Source: Parashewanella curva | GTDB taxonomy: Bacteria > Pseudomonadota > Gammaproteobacteria > Enterobacterales > Shewanellaceae | Direction: 5' to 3' | NCBI RefSeq assembly: GCF_003675895.1 | Contig: NZ_ML014776.1 | Span: 1 to 64,000, forward strand | Length of the DNA stretch: 64,000 nt | Part shown: piece after piece, positions 47,401 to 56,799 of the stretch | How positions within the stretch are numbered: position 1 is the first letter of the stretch | Layout of the letters: each line of letters starts with the position of its first letter | Position numbers and translations under genes: made by a program | The notes under the pieces: generated by a model | The model's database searches: none | Seen by the model: only the letters and a program-made list of their open reading frames with translations | Told to the model about the DNA's origin: nothing

Positions 47401-48738
47401 TTAACGAGATACAGCCTGAGTTAACAGAGCTTGAGTGTCATCGTAAGAGCAGTACTCTTTCACATCCTGCTTTAAGAAACTCATAATGCCGGCATGTAAC
47501 GCAATGGCCTCATCTGTTTCAGGATCTTGCCCTGACTCATATTCACCGACTCGTATAAGCAACTGAACTTCTTCATATTTTGCCAGCATATCTCGCAATT
47601 TCGCAGCCGCCTGTCGTTGCTCAGGACTGACGATTTGATCCATCACACGACTGACACTGGCATTAATATCAATCGCAGGGTAATGCCCTGCTCCTGCTAG
47701 TTTTCTGGATAATACAATGTGACCATCAAGCAAAGAACGAACTTCATCAGCGATGGGCTCATTCATGTCATCACCTTCAACCAAAACAGTATATATGCCC
47801 GTAATACTTCCTAATTTTGCTGGTCCAGCACGTTCTACTAGTGAAGACAGCTTCACGAATACACTGGGAGGAAAACCGTTAGAAACCGCAGGCTCTCCAG
47901 CTGCAAGACCAATTTCTCGAGCACTTCTGGCAAAACGAGTTAAGGAGTCCACCATCAACAGTACATCTTTACCTTGGTCTCTAAAATATTCAGCAATCGT
48001 AGTCGCAGTGATGGTTGCTTTCATTCGTTCAAGCGGTGGCCTATCAGAAGTAGAAACGACCAAAACCGTTCGTTTTCGAGCCTCTTCAGACAAGTTATAT
48101 TCCATAAACTCACGCACTTCACGTCCCCGCTCACCAACAAGGGCTAATACAATAACCTCGGCTTCACAACTTGAAGCTATCATCCCTAATAAGGTAGATT
48201 TTCCTCCACCTGCCGCAGCAAAGATGCCAATACGTTGACCAACACCACAGGCCAGTACACTGTCTATGGCTCTGATCCCCATAGGTAATACATCTTTGAT
48301 TAAACTACGACTGAGGGGATCGGGAGCAGCTCCTTGGTTGTCCCTAATTTCAGAAGCAGAAATATCACCATATTCGTCAATAGGTCGACCAAGTCCATCT
48401 ACCACTCGCCCTAATAAACTATCGCCTAAAGCAATTTGATGGCCATGACCTAAAAGCTCTACAGGTTCGTCGGTTTGTAATCCAGTGGTGGCGTCAAAAG
48501 GAGATAAGATGGCTTCATCTTCTTTAACGGCAATAACCTCAGCATGCAATTTACCTGCGATTTCACAGAGATCGCCTTGATGAGCGCCAGCCAATGTTGA
48601 ACGTACCAGAGTTGCACCAACTTCTTGCACCCGACCAAAAAATCGAACTGATGGCGCCATACTTTCAATTTGATATGGCTTAAAAAATAATGCCTTATCT
48701 ATGGCTTTTACGAGAGTAGATTTTTTGGGTAACTGCAT
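47401..48738 (-). CDS. sctN: Type III secretion ATPase SctN
   Basis: The 445-residue protein belongs to the F1/FliI-type ATPases. Walker A AAAGGGKST is at 174-182, VGERGREV at 201-208, Walker B LLMVDSLTRFA (Asp264), and the C-terminal helical domain is complete. The hexamer unfolds substrates and strips chaperones at the injectisome base. It is 13 bases downstream of sctV. Confidence 0.95.
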   Translation of the reverse strand: MQLPKKSTLVKAIDKALFFKPYQIESMAPSVRFFGRVQEVGATLVRSTLAGAHQGDLCEIAGKLHAEVIAVKEDEAILSPFDATTGLQTDEPVELLGHGHQIALGDSLLGRVVDGLGRPIDEYGDISASEIRDNQGAAPDPLSRSLIKDVLPMGIRAIDSVLACGVGQRIGIFAAAGGGKSTLLGMIASSCEAEVIVLALVGERGREVREFMEYNLSEEARKRTVLVVSTSDRPPLERMKATITATTIAEYFRDQGKDVLLMVDSLTRFARSAREIGLAAGEPAVSNGFPPSVFVKLSSLVERAGPAKLGSITGIYTVLVEGDDMNEPIADEVRSLLDGHIVLSRKLAGAGHYPAIDINASVSRVMDQIVSPEQRQAAAKLRDMLAKYEEVQLLIRVGEYESGQDPETDEAIALHAGIMSFLKQDVKEYCSYDDTQALLTQAVSR

Positions 48739-48751
48739 CGCTTACCTCTCA

Positions 48752-50809
48752 CTAGGCGTTCATGGCTTCATCAAGGGCTTCACCTACTAGATCCACATGA
48801 TCTAGAACCTTAATTTCCACATCATCCCCCAACTCTTGGTATGACAATACAGGGGTGTTAAACAAATCTCGTTCAACAATTTTTCTTAAGTAACGACGCA
48901 CATCAAGCGAGGTTAATAAAGCACACTGTTGATTATCTGGAAGTAGTTCTTTGATGGCATTTAAGATCATCTGGGTTTGAGCACTATTCAGAACTGAATA
49001 GGAACCTGCCGTAGATTGACGAATCGATTCCCGAATTAAGTTCTCTATACCTTCACCAACCATGAGTGCCGAAATCCACCCTTGCTGATTAGAAAATTTT
49101 CGACGTATATGACGCCTTAGTGCAATACGAACATATTCAGTAAGCATGATGACGTCTTTTTCTTTAGGAACCCACTCAACCAAGGTTTCAAAAATCGTTC
49201 TTAGATCTCGAATGGAAATCCCTTCTTCTACTAAACGTTGTAAAATCTCTGCAACCTTTCCTACCGACAGCAAGCGCTGTAATTCACGGATAAGCTCACC
49301 ATATTTATTCTCCATCGCATCCATTAAGAAACGTGTTTCTTGCACACCAATAAATTCACCAATGTAGCGATCCACTACTTTATTGATCAGGCACGTTGGA
49401 ATAGCTTCACCTTCAACCACGGTTAAATTTTTCAACTTGGCTTCAGCAATTTGTGGCTCCTTTATCCAAAACAAATTCTGCCCATTAAAAGTCATGGTCT
49501 CTTGTCTAGATTCAAGATCGGTAAAAGGAACATCCAAAAGCACTTCTTCCGGCTTGAGTTGCACCTGCAACACAGGTTCTTGGTATAAATGAATATCGCA
49601 TTGGCCCGGAATGTCTTTTTTTACTACCTGCAGCTGTATTTCAGGAAGAGGCACTCCGAGCTTTTCAAACAGTGACCACCGTAACCGATGTAGATTTTCT
49701 TTCATTCCTTGATGAGGTGTATCTGATCCTAGGTAAAGCATCAACGGTACCGCACCTGGTTGCATCTTTGAGTCATCAGAAGCTTCTTCTCCTCCCTCAG
49801 CAAATGGAACGGTCTCATCCCCTGCTTCACTTTGTTTCTGCTGTTTTCGCCCTAACCACCATGTGGTAAAGAATGTAAGAAAACCAAGAGAACCAAATAC
49901 CCACCAAGGAAACCCTGGGATCACAGCAAAAGTAATCATCACTATTCCAGCCATTTGCAATGAAGATGGCTGCTTTGTAATTTGGCTAACAACTTCTTTG
50001 CCTAAGTTTTGTCTTGCCTCACCCGGAACTCGAGTAACAATCAAACCTGCCGTAATAGAAATGAGTAGCGAGGGAATTTGCGCAATCAAACCATCACCAA
50101 CAGATAGAATTGAATAGGTGTTTACGGCTTCCGAAGCTGTCATGCCTTTTTGTAAAACACCAATTGAGATACCTCCAATAATATTAGTAAAAATCACAAT
50201 AATACTGGCTATGGCATCCCCTTTTACAAACTTCATGGCACCATCCATCGCACCATAAAGCTGACTTTCTTTTTGCACTTTTGCTCTGAGCCTTTTCGCT
50301 TCTTTAGCGTCAATCATTCCAGCACGCATATCGCCATCGATACTCATTTGCTTACCCGGCATACCGTCGAGTGAGAAACGAGCTGATACCTCTGCCACAC
50401 GTTCAGAACCTTTAGTGATAACTATAAACTGCACAATAGTAATGATGGCAAAAATGATAATACCCACCGCTAAGTTGCCACCCACAACAAAGTTACCGAA
50501 AGTAAAAACAATTTCACCAGCATCGTGTTGGAGCAAAATCAACCGACTGGTACTGATGGTCAATGCTAGACGATATAAAGTGGTCACCAATAACACTGAT
50601 GGAAAAACTGAAAATTCAAGAGGGTCACGAATATAGATAGCAATCATCAATAGCATTACTGATAACGCTAAGTTAATGGCAATCAATAAGTCTATTAATG
50701 GCGTAGGCAGAGGAATGATCATCATAAATACCGCTACCATAAGCATGACTGCTAAAATTATGTCATGGCGTCCTGATATTTTATGAAGCCAGTTAGTGAT
50801 CATGTTCAT
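48752..50809 (-). CDS. sctV: Type III secretion export-gate protein SctV
   Basis: The 685-residue protein has eight transmembrane helices in residues 15-330, the cytoplasmic FHIPEP loop (RVAEVSARFSLDGMPGKQMS) and a large C-terminal cytoplasmic domain that forms the nonameric ring. It is the SsaV/YscV family and normally works with SctR, S, T and U, whose genes are not in the window. Its start overlaps the end of the SsaM-like gene by four bases. Confidence 0.95.
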   Translation of the reverse strand: MNMITNWLHKISGRHDIILAVMLMVAVFMMIIPLPTPLIDLLIAINLALSVMLLMIAIYIRDPLEFSVFPSVLLVTTLYRLALTISTSRLILLQHDAGEIVFTFGNFVVGGNLAVGIIIFAIITIVQFIVITKGSERVAEVSARFSLDGMPGKQMSIDGDMRAGMIDAKEAKRLRAKVQKESQLYGAMDGAMKFVKGDAIASIIVIFTNIIGGISIGVLQKGMTASEAVNTYSILSVGDGLIAQIPSLLISITAGLIVTRVPGEARQNLGKEVVSQITKQPSSLQMAGIVMITFAVIPGFPWWVFGSLGFLTFFTTWWLGRKQQKQSEAGDETVPFAEGGEEASDDSKMQPGAVPLMLYLGSDTPHQGMKENLHRLRWSLFEKLGVPLPEIQLQVVKKDIPGQCDIHLYQEPVLQVQLKPEEVLLDVPFTDLESRQETMTFNGQNLFWIKEPQIAEAKLKNLTVVEGEAIPTCLINKVVDRYIGEFIGVQETRFLMDAMENKYGELIRELQRLLSVGKVAEILQRLVEEGISIRDLRTIFETLVEWVPKEKDVIMLTEYVRIALRRHIRRKFSNQQGWISALMVGEGIENLIRESIRQSTAGSYSVLNSAQTQMILNAIKELLPDNQQCALLTSLDVRRYLRKIVERDLFNTPVLSYQELGDDVEIKVLDHVDLVGEALDEAMNA

Positions 50810-51168
50810 GAATCAGCTCCATACCCAACCCTATCTAAAAATTGTTGCTGTAATTTCAACATTTGAAACCAATCCCGTCCTTCGCTGCTTGAGGGGCATA
50901 AGCAACTGATCATCAAGTTTTGCTTAATGGTGAATAGCCGCTGTGGAACTCCCATAAAAATTTGTGGATGCCAACGTGCCAAACAGGGCTTTAGTTCCAA
51001 AATTTGTCCGTCTAACAACCACGATGTCATCAGTAAGCGCTCTTCTCTCATTTCCAGCATTAACCCATAAGGCGTCCAGTGATATTCCATATGCTCATCA
51101 ATGGCTACAGGCCATTTTTCAAGCAATTGAAATAATTCTTCCAATTTTCTGGACGAGCGCAAATCCAT
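50806..51168 (-). CDS. SsaM-like gatekeeper-complex protein
   Basis: The 120-residue protein sits between sctW and sctV exactly as ssaM does in Salmonella SPI-2. The segment GVPQRLFTIKQNLMISCLCP closely follows the pattern I remember for SsaM (GIPQRLFLLRDGLAMSC). With SsaB and SsaL, SsaM controls the switch from translocator to effector export. The match is from memory and was not searched. Confidence 0.75.
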   Translation of the reverse strand: MDLRSSRKLEELFQLLEKWPVAIDEHMEYHWTPYGLMLEMREERLLMTSWLLDGQILELKPCLARWHPQIFMGVPQRLFTIKQNLMISCLCPSSSEGRDWFQMLKLQQQFLDRVGYGADS

Positions 51169-51245
51169 AAATTATCAACGCCTATTAGTATAGAAATTAA
51201 ACACTTTCATAAGCTTAGGACTTCTTCGCAAAAATGATAAATATT

Positions 51246-52277
51246 TCATGAATATTCTTCATCACACCATTTATCAAGTAAGTCCAACATGGCGTCAGCC
51301 ACATGTGATTGCTGATCTTGTTCACGAAAACAGGTATTTGGGATCTGCAGCAATAAATCTCGCCAACGACGCAAAAAGCTGATTTGTCTTTCTTCATCTA
51401 CTATCAATGGTTTTATCTTGCCTTCTAACCATTCGGCGTAAACCCAAGATTGCTCAATTAGCTCTAAACTGATTGCTAATACATCGGCTGACTTCACATC
51501 ATAAGCTCGCGCGAGTGCATTGCAGTGTTCCTCTATACTCATAAAGATCAGCAATCGCCTTAAATCGTCTATTACAGTAACGATTTTCACCATATCGGTA
51601 CTGGTGCTATCCTCATTTAAAGAATTGGATAGTGCTCTAAGCAATACTCGAATCCGCTTACGTCTATCTGGCATTTCTTTTAAATGATTAAACCATTTCG
51701 CAAGCCCTGCTTCGCCATGCTCAGCACGCTGATAGAGATTCTTTAAGGTCTCAAGCCCAGCTTGATCCAGCGGTAATCCTTCCATCGCAGCGATCAATGC
51801 CAACTCTGCACCTTCTTCCGATAGCAATTCTTGGAGTTTCTTCCTGAGTTTTTCTTTTACTTGATCACTCATCTGCCCGGAAGATATTACGGTTGCCAGT
51901 AATAACATGACCTCGCCAGAGTCCATATTCATATTGCCGACTTTGGCTAGAATCGCATCGCCATCATTTAAGGCTGCCAGTTCGCTGGCTAAAGCAGCCA
52001 TGCCTTCAGCTTGCTCACCTTCTAAATTGGCCACTAGCTCTTCAAGTGAATTTAAACGTGTTTCATCTTTTTGGTTTTTACTAGAAAGTTTTTTTAGAAA
52101 GTTACTGGCACCTAAGCTGATATCGTCCATGGCCTCCTGCATTGATTCAGCTTGTACTTCAGCAAATTCAGCAGCAGCCAAAGCCGCTGTATTATGAGCA
52201 GGGTGCACCTGACCGTTAACGGATTGGTTCTCGGTTTGAGTGTTTAGATTTACGGTATTTGCACCATCAACTCTCAT
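51246..52277 (-). CDS. sctW: Type III secretion gatekeeper SctW (SsaL/SepL family)
   Basis: The 343-residue helical, acidic protein has length and position of SsaL. Its N-terminal 60 residues are flexible, and the HrpJ/SctW-type helical region runs from about 60 to 335. SctW regulates the hierarchy of translocators and effectors. It follows sctL by 23 bases and precedes the SsaM-like gene. Confidence 0.8.
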   Translation of the reverse strand: MRVDGANTVNLNTQTENQSVNGQVHPAHNTAALAAAEFAEVQAESMQEAMDDISLGASNFLKKLSSKNQKDETRLNSLEELVANLEGEQAEGMAALASELAALNDGDAILAKVGNMNMDSGEVMLLLATVISSGQMSDQVKEKLRKKLQELLSEEGAELALIAAMEGLPLDQAGLETLKNLYQRAEHGEAGLAKWFNHLKEMPDRRKRIRVLLRALSNSLNEDSTSTDMVKIVTVIDDLRRLLIFMSIEEHCNALARAYDVKSADVLAISLELIEQSWVYAEWLEGKIKPLIVDEERQISFLRRWRDLLLQIPNTCFREQDQQSHVADAMLDLLDKWCDEEYS

Positions 52278-52300
52278 AGAGGCATTTTCCTGAGTTCCAA

Positions 52301-53014
52301 TTAGGGTTCAATTGGAGCTTCATTCTCTTGTGATTGGGCTTCTTCACCTATAGCGAGGATTTCATGCTCGTCAGTGGCCGGCTTACTGATAAATATTTCT
52401 AATAGTGTGGCTAAGTGCTGTTCTACGTCGATACGTGCGGTTAAGGCTTTTGAATGTAACTCGGCACAACCTGACGCTAAATGAGGATCGACCTTAATGG
52501 TAAATTTGTCATTTAACAACTCAGTCAATTTAGACTCATCGTCAGCGGCTACAGATAAGGTCAACACACCTTCTCCGACTTTTTCTACCACCTCTTCGGT
52601 TAGCCTTTGAGCAATCAATGTAGAACTTTCTTGTTCGCCAGCCCATTGAGTGATTACTCGTTGTATTTGCTCGGCAATTTTAGGCTGAAGCTCCTGTAAC
52701 AATTGTTCAGTAAACTCAGTTTCATCTTTAACCCATTGCACCATTTCTGACATAACCGATTCTTGAGCTTGTTGCTGCCACAGCTGGAGATTTTCTTGCG
52801 CTTGAATTTCGGCTTGCTGAAGTAGTTGCTCTGACTCGGCTCTTGCTTGCTCACGTTGTTCATGAGCCTGTTGAAGCGCAACTTGAATGCGCCGCTTAAC
52901 CTGCTTCTCCATGTCTTGAAGCTCGACCGACTGTTGCAACAGTTCAGCCGTAACAAGGCGTTCTTCACCTCGCAAAACTTCACAGGACTCAACATTGATC
53001 ATAAAAGCACTCAT
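52301..53014 (-). CDS. sctL: Type III secretion stator SctL
   Basis: The 237-residue protein has a long N-terminal coiled coil (about 25-100, Gln- and Glu-rich) and a C-terminal domain resembling FliH/YscL (LTLSVAADDESKLTELLNDKF, CAELHSKALTARIDVEQHL). It links the ATPase to SctQ and negatively regulates it. It overlaps sctK by four bases. Confidence 0.85.
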   Translation of the reverse strand: MSAFMINVESCEVLRGEERLVTAELLQQSVELQDMEKQVKRRIQVALQQAHEQREQARAESEQLLQQAEIQAQENLQLWQQQAQESVMSEMVQWVKDETEFTEQLLQELQPKIAEQIQRVITQWAGEQESSTLIAQRLTEEVVEKVGEGVLTLSVAADDESKLTELLNDKFTIKVDPHLASGCAELHSKALTARIDVEQHLATLLEIFISKPATDEHEILAIGEEAQSQENEAPIEP

Positions 53015-53670
53015 AGTAGACGCTCCAATCGGGTTAACGAACGGGACATATTGATGGACTGCTTATCTAACGCTTTTAGATGAGCTGTTATTGACTTGGG
53101 CAACTTGTCAGTCTCGGTCGCCGGAAAAGTCATCAATAGAGCTCTCCATACAATACTATCGGTCAATTCTTTAGAAAACTGGATCACAGCAATTTGCAAT
53201 GCAACTTCAACGATGTCTTTCTCAGCGATATCATTGATTACAGGTTTTAATTTAGAAGTAGGCCTTTGTGGCCACAAGGCCCATGCTTGCTGTATTTGAT
53301 CATCAGTTAATATTGTTTCCAATGCTTGTCGATAAGTTTTGAGGGAAAAGTAATCCTGGCAATTTAAGCTGTATAGACCAAATACCAATAACAATTCATT
53401 GAGCTTATCTTTCCTTTGTATTAGTAAGTTATCTTGTTCATTGAGTTTGGTGGGCATAGGTTCATCGATCAACCCGGCACGGCTAACAATCATAGTTTCA
53501 ATTCGATGTCCCAGTATTGAATCTGGTTCATACTTTTCTTGCCAAGCTTGTACTCCCAGTTTTTTCCACCAACTGGGATGCATGCTAGCCGTAGGTCGCC
53601 AAATCAGCTCGAATCCCTGACGTAATGCTAAACCCGAATCGCTTGTTGACGAAAAAAAATCTTCACTCAT
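53011..53670 (-). CDS. sctK: Type III secretion sorting-platform protein SctK
   Basis: The 219-residue helical protein lies between sctJ and sctL, the position of SctK (OrgA/YscK) genes, which connect the sorting platform to the inner-membrane ring. The similarity is low, as usual for this family; the call rests on position, size and a soluble helical profile. Confidence 0.65.
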   Translation of the reverse strand: MSEDFFSSTSDSGLALRQGFELIWRPTASMHPSWWKKLGVQAWQEKYEPDSILGHRIETMIVSRAGLIDEPMPTKLNEQDNLLIQRKDKLNELLLVFGLYSLNCQDYFSLKTYRQALETILTDDQIQQAWALWPQRPTSKLKPVINDIAEKDIVEVALQIAVIQFSKELTDSIVWRALLMTFPATETDKLPKSITAHLKALDKQSINMSRSLTRLERLL

Positions 53671-53698
53671 TACGCACCCTTAATATACAACACGGTCG

Positions 53699-54424
53699 TT
53701 AAGACCGCCTTCGTAACCAAACAACGCCCACTAAACTCAGTAAGAAAATTAATGTCAAACTGATAACCGCTGGCATTTTATTTTCTTCTATTATGGAGAT
53801 AACTTCTGACCACATATCTTCGTCCTTAAGAGGAGGAGCAGACTGATAACCATAGTTTGCGGCTTGTAAAAACAAACTTATACGTTCATAGCTGAGTCCT
53901 GGTACAGCATTCTGAACTAAGCCTTTTATGTCATTTTCTCTCGTCGACAAATTAGCTTGCGGAGAATACTTAATGTAAACCGAAGCGGACTTCTGCTGCT
54001 CAACCTGAAATTGATCTTCTTGTGTCGGTTCCGCAATAGAAACTCTGGCGCTGATCACCCCTTCAATATTGGATAATGTACGCTCTAATTGCTGCTCTTT
54101 TAAAAACGCAATTTTAGCTTCTTCTTGCGCTGGTGAGGTAACCAACTGACCGGAAGGGAATAAGTCCTCAATATCGGCATATTTGGGTTTAGGTAAACCA
54201 TTTTGCCTTAATAAAGCTACGGCATTAATAAACTTATGTTCATCAATCATTAGGGTGGCCATGCCTGTTTTATCATCCACCTGAGTTGAAGCACTGATAT
54301 CATTCAATCTCAATAAAGCCACCATTTGGTTAGCTTCTTCTTGAGAAAGATTACGATACAGTTCAACTTTACAACCCGCCAATAACAAAATAAGTGGTAT
54401 AAATAATAAAAATCGGATTCTCAT
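53699..54424 (-). CDS. sctJ: Type III secretion inner-membrane ring lipoprotein SctJ
   Basis: The 241-residue protein begins with a lipoprotein signal (LLLAGC, lipidated Cys18), has the YscJ/PrgK domain (KVELYRNLSQEEANQMVALL, PKPKYADIEDLFPSGQLVTSP), and ends with a transmembrane helix (about 215-236) and Arg-rich tail. The end of sctI overlaps it by four bases. Confidence 0.93.
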   Translation of the reverse strand: MRIRFLLFIPLILLLAGCKVELYRNLSQEEANQMVALLRLNDISASTQVDDKTGMATLMIDEHKFINAVALLRQNGLPKPKYADIEDLFPSGQLVTSPAQEEAKIAFLKEQQLERTLSNIEGVISARVSIAEPTQEDQFQVEQQKSASVYIKYSPQANLSTRENDIKGLVQNAVPGLSYERISLFLQAANYGYQSAPPLKDEDMWSEVISIIEENKMPAVISLTLIFLLSLVGVVWLRRRS

Positions 54425-54780
54425 TGCATACTCGCTAGCTTGTTAATGGATTGAGATAATGAGCCTGCTATTTTTGCAAATAAATCGACTTCGATAACAG
54501 CTTTAGTAATATGACGTTGCCCCTCTAAAGCGGCAAGCGGAGACATACTGTGCCCCAATTTATTGTTATTATTGAAATCTGGATTACCCAGTTTTTTTAT
54601 CAATTCATTATCATTTCCTGTCGCCTCTAATTTAGCCGCTTTATCAAGATCCCCTGCACCAAGGTTTAACAGCTCTTGGAATTTGGCTGCAAGCTGCTGG
54701 TTGGCTTCAGGTTCATCCTTTGTTAACTGTTTATTTCTATTAATTTCAGCGAGTTGGCGTATGGTTTCTAAATTAGGCAT
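54421..54780 (-). CDS. sctI: Type III secretion inner-rod protein SctI
   Basis: The 119-residue protein has a C-terminal segment, AVIEVDLFAKIAGSLSQSINKLASMQ in two overlapping parts, that matches the conserved end of SctI/SsaI rods (polymerising helix). The N-terminal half is longer than in SsaI (82 residues). It is directly upstream of sctJ. Confidence 0.85.
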   Translation of the reverse strand: MPNLETIRQLAEINRNKQLTKDEPEANQQLAAKFQELLNLGAGDLDKAAKLEATGNDNELIKKLGNPDFNNNNKLGHSMSPLAALEGQRHITKAVIEVDLFAKIAGSLSQSINKLASMQ

Positions 54781-54792
54781 GTTGACCTCCGA

Positions 54793-55098
54793 TCACTCAG
54801 ATAACGTTGTTATTTGTTGGTTCAACGCAACGTCTTTATCTGAATTGTTCATCCTTGCACCTGAGAAGATAACAAATAAGGCTTTCGCCGAATCACTATT
54901 GCACGCATTTAATTGCTCTAACGCTCCATAAACATCATTTAGTGCGAAGTAAATTATGCTCGTACAAATACGCCTATCCTCCTCATCTTCAATTAGATCA
55001 GGGAATACATTAACGATGGCATAAGATTCTTTTTCTAAGCCATGATTAGCTGCAGCAAGCGCTGCTTCTACCAATAATTGTTTGTGTTCACTTTCCAT
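54793..55098 (-). CDS. Needle chaperone of the SsaH/YscG family
   Basis: The 101-residue helical protein lies between the needle and inner-rod genes as ssaH does in SPI-2. It has the TPR-like pattern seen in YscG/EscG chaperones (LLVEAALAAANHGLEKESYAI, ALNDVYGALEQLNA). It probably keeps the needle subunit soluble, with a partner like SsaE. Confidence 0.75.
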   Translation of the reverse strand: MESEHKQLLVEAALAAANHGLEKESYAIVNVFPDLIEDEEDRRICTSIIYFALNDVYGALEQLNACNSDSAKALFVIFSGARMNNSDKDVALNQQITTLSE

Positions 55099-55130
55099 AA
55101 TTCACTGTTATTCCTAACGATTAGTAAAAA

Positions 55131-55346
55131 TCAAATCTTGGCAATAATGCCTTGAATCATGTCTTTAATTGATTTAATAATGGCACTTTCATAGCCGACA
55201 AAGTTGGAATATTGCTGGATCGCGAATTGAGCCTTCAGCATTTTATCTGGATCATTAATATCCCCAGATTGCATATTGCCTTGAATGTCTTTTGCTGATT
55301 GGGCTGACATTTCTGACAACTGACTAACAACTGTACTTAAATCCAT
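55131..55346 (-). CDS. sctF: Type III secretion needle subunit SctF (SsaG-like)
   Basis: The 71-residue protein has exactly the length of SsaG and shares the pattern MLKAQFAIQQYSNFVGYE and the C-terminal IKDMIQGIIAKI, which is the polymerisation end of SPI-2 type needles. It lies 13 bases after the AraC gene. Confidence 0.92.
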   Translation of the reverse strand: MDLSTVVSQLSEMSAQSAKDIQGNMQSGDINDPDKMLKAQFAIQQYSNFVGYESAIIKSIKDMIQGIIAKI

Positions 55347-55359
55347 ATATAGTACTCCT

Positions 55360-56058
55360 TTAATTCACGCTACTTCTAAGTGTAGTTGGACAACAGGAAT
55401 ATCGCTTTTTAAATGCATCAGTAAAATGAGAGCTATTACTAAAACCACTTTCATAAGCAATATCAATAACTTTCTTATCAGTACCTAGCAATTGCTGCCG
55501 GGCAAAACTCAGCCTTTTATCTAACAACCATTTTTTGGCTGATACGCCATAGTTTTTGTAAAAGATAAAGTTAAGTTTCCTTGCATCAACTTTAAGATCT
55601 TCAGCAAAACGATTAACAGGCCAAGGCTTCATAAAGTTGGTTTCTATGTAGCGCAAGACTTCATCGTTATAAGTTAAAAAGTATTTGAATAAGTTAGAAA
55701 AATAAGATTTATCCATGCTGAGACAATAAATAAACACGAACTTCATCAACATTTCTCGATTTGAGATAAGCTGCTCAAAAACCTTAATTAAATTGTTGTA
55801 CACAGGAATGGATTTTACTTCATCAGCCCTAAAGTGCTTAAATTCTTGTTTAGTATCAATGAGCTCAGATATTTCGTTATATAGACCGTGTAATTCTCCT
55901 GGGTAGCAATACACATTCAACCAACAATCTCGGCTGATGGCTGTTGCTGTAACATCTTCGGAAGTAACAATGAGTTGATTTGCTTCAATCTCAATGACTT
56001 CATCTTTCCGATGCAATTTCCCAGGTTGCTTAAATAGCAGTATTTGAATTGCGCTCAT
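55360..56058 (-). CDS. AraC-family transcriptional regulator within the secretion operon (EsrC-like)
   Basis: The 232-residue protein has a two-helix-turn-helix C-terminal domain (from about 135: NRFAEDLKVDARKLNFIFYKN and IDIAYESGFSNSSHFTDAFKKRY). Its N-terminus (cupin-like, residues 1-130) is variable. Edwardsiella, whose secretion system is SPI-2-like, encodes the AraC regulator EsrC in its locus, which is the likeliest parallel. It sits where the SPI-2 translocator/chaperone genes lie. It probably activates secretion and effector genes. Confidence 0.8.
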   Translation of the reverse strand: MSAIQILLFKQPGKLHRKDEVIEIEANQLIVTSEDVTATAISRDCWLNVYCYPGELHGLYNEISELIDTKQEFKHFRADEVKSIPVYNNLIKVFEQLISNREMLMKFVFIYCLSMDKSYFSNLFKYFLTYNDEVLRYIETNFMKPWPVNRFAEDLKVDARKLNFIFYKNYGVSAKKWLLDKRLSFARQQLLGTDKKVIDIAYESGFSNSSHFTDAFKKRYSCCPTTLRSSVN

Positions 56059-56128
56059 GCGACAGACCGTCCCTCATCCAACTGAAAATACCTTATCCCT
56101 GAGTGTAATTAAGTTGTAGGAGCGCTTT

Positions 56129-56148
56129 AATCAGGTAAACCCCTGATT
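56129..56148. promoter_or_regulatory. Palindromic hairpin upstream of the AraC gene
   Basis: A perfect seven-base inverted repeat, aatcagg/cctgatt, with a six-base loop lies in the gap between the filament gene and the AraC gene. It may be an operator of the AraC promoter or an attenuating hairpin after the filament gene; there is no T-run. Confidence 0.35.
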
Positions 56149-56182
56149 TTAATCATCAGCAATCTAATTGATTACTTACTAG

Positions 56183-56758
56183 TTAACGAATATTTTGGGC
56201 AATATTTTTGTTCATTTCTGATAACAGAGTTTGTATGTGGTTGATCATACTGACTAAAACATTATAGGTTTGTAATATTTTTTGCAGTTGTAATTGCTGC
56301 TGAGAAACAAAGTCTGAAGCTTTGTTGGAGGCTGTATCCAATGCATTTTTGACCGCAGTTAGCTGAATATGGTTTAGTTTACCACCATGTTTTTTTAGAT
56401 AATCGTCAATACCCATGCCATCAACAGTAAGGCTAGCTTGATGAGCGAAGTCTAATATATCAGGTTGCAGTGATACGGTTGCATTTTCGCCTTGATGACT
56501 AAGGTTAGCAATTTGCTCATCGACTTCATTAGACATATTATGGGCGTCACGAGAAAAGTTTGCTCTTTCCGTGATCATTTTATATTTATCATTGGCTTGC
56601 TCAGAAAACATATTCATGTTGTTGTAGAGCGTATTAATACCATTAGAAAAAACAGAATCTCCCTGAACCGCTGCTGCGACATCTAAGTGATCAGAGTCGG
56701 AGTTTTCAAAACTCGTTTTTATCTGGCCTCCAAGGTCACTAATGTTATTCGTACCCAT
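56183..56758 (-). CDS. Translocon filament protein of the SseB/EspA family
   Basis: The 191-residue protein has the EspA layout: a variable N-terminus, helix (about 35-75, NTLYNNMNMFSEQAN), the short segment VDGMGIDDYLKK where EspA has its SGID motif, then HIQLTAVKNALDTASNKASD and a long C-terminal coiled coil (QQQLQLQKILQTYNVLVSMI) that polymerises. It would form the hollow filament linking needle and host membrane. It lies directly after its likely chaperone gene, as sseB follows sseA. Confidence 0.85.
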   Translation of the reverse strand: MGTNNISDLGGQIKTSFENSDSDHLDVAAAVQGDSVFSNGINTLYNNMNMFSEQANDKYKMITERANFSRDAHNMSNEVDEQIANLSHQGENATVSLQPDILDFAHQASLTVDGMGIDDYLKKHGGKLNHIQLTAVKNALDTASNKASDFVSQQQLQLQKILQTYNVLVSMINHIQTLLSEMNKNIAQNIR

Positions 56759-56799
56759 ACCCCATCCTTAAGGCGAGTTGGTAAATGTTAGTGTTAATA

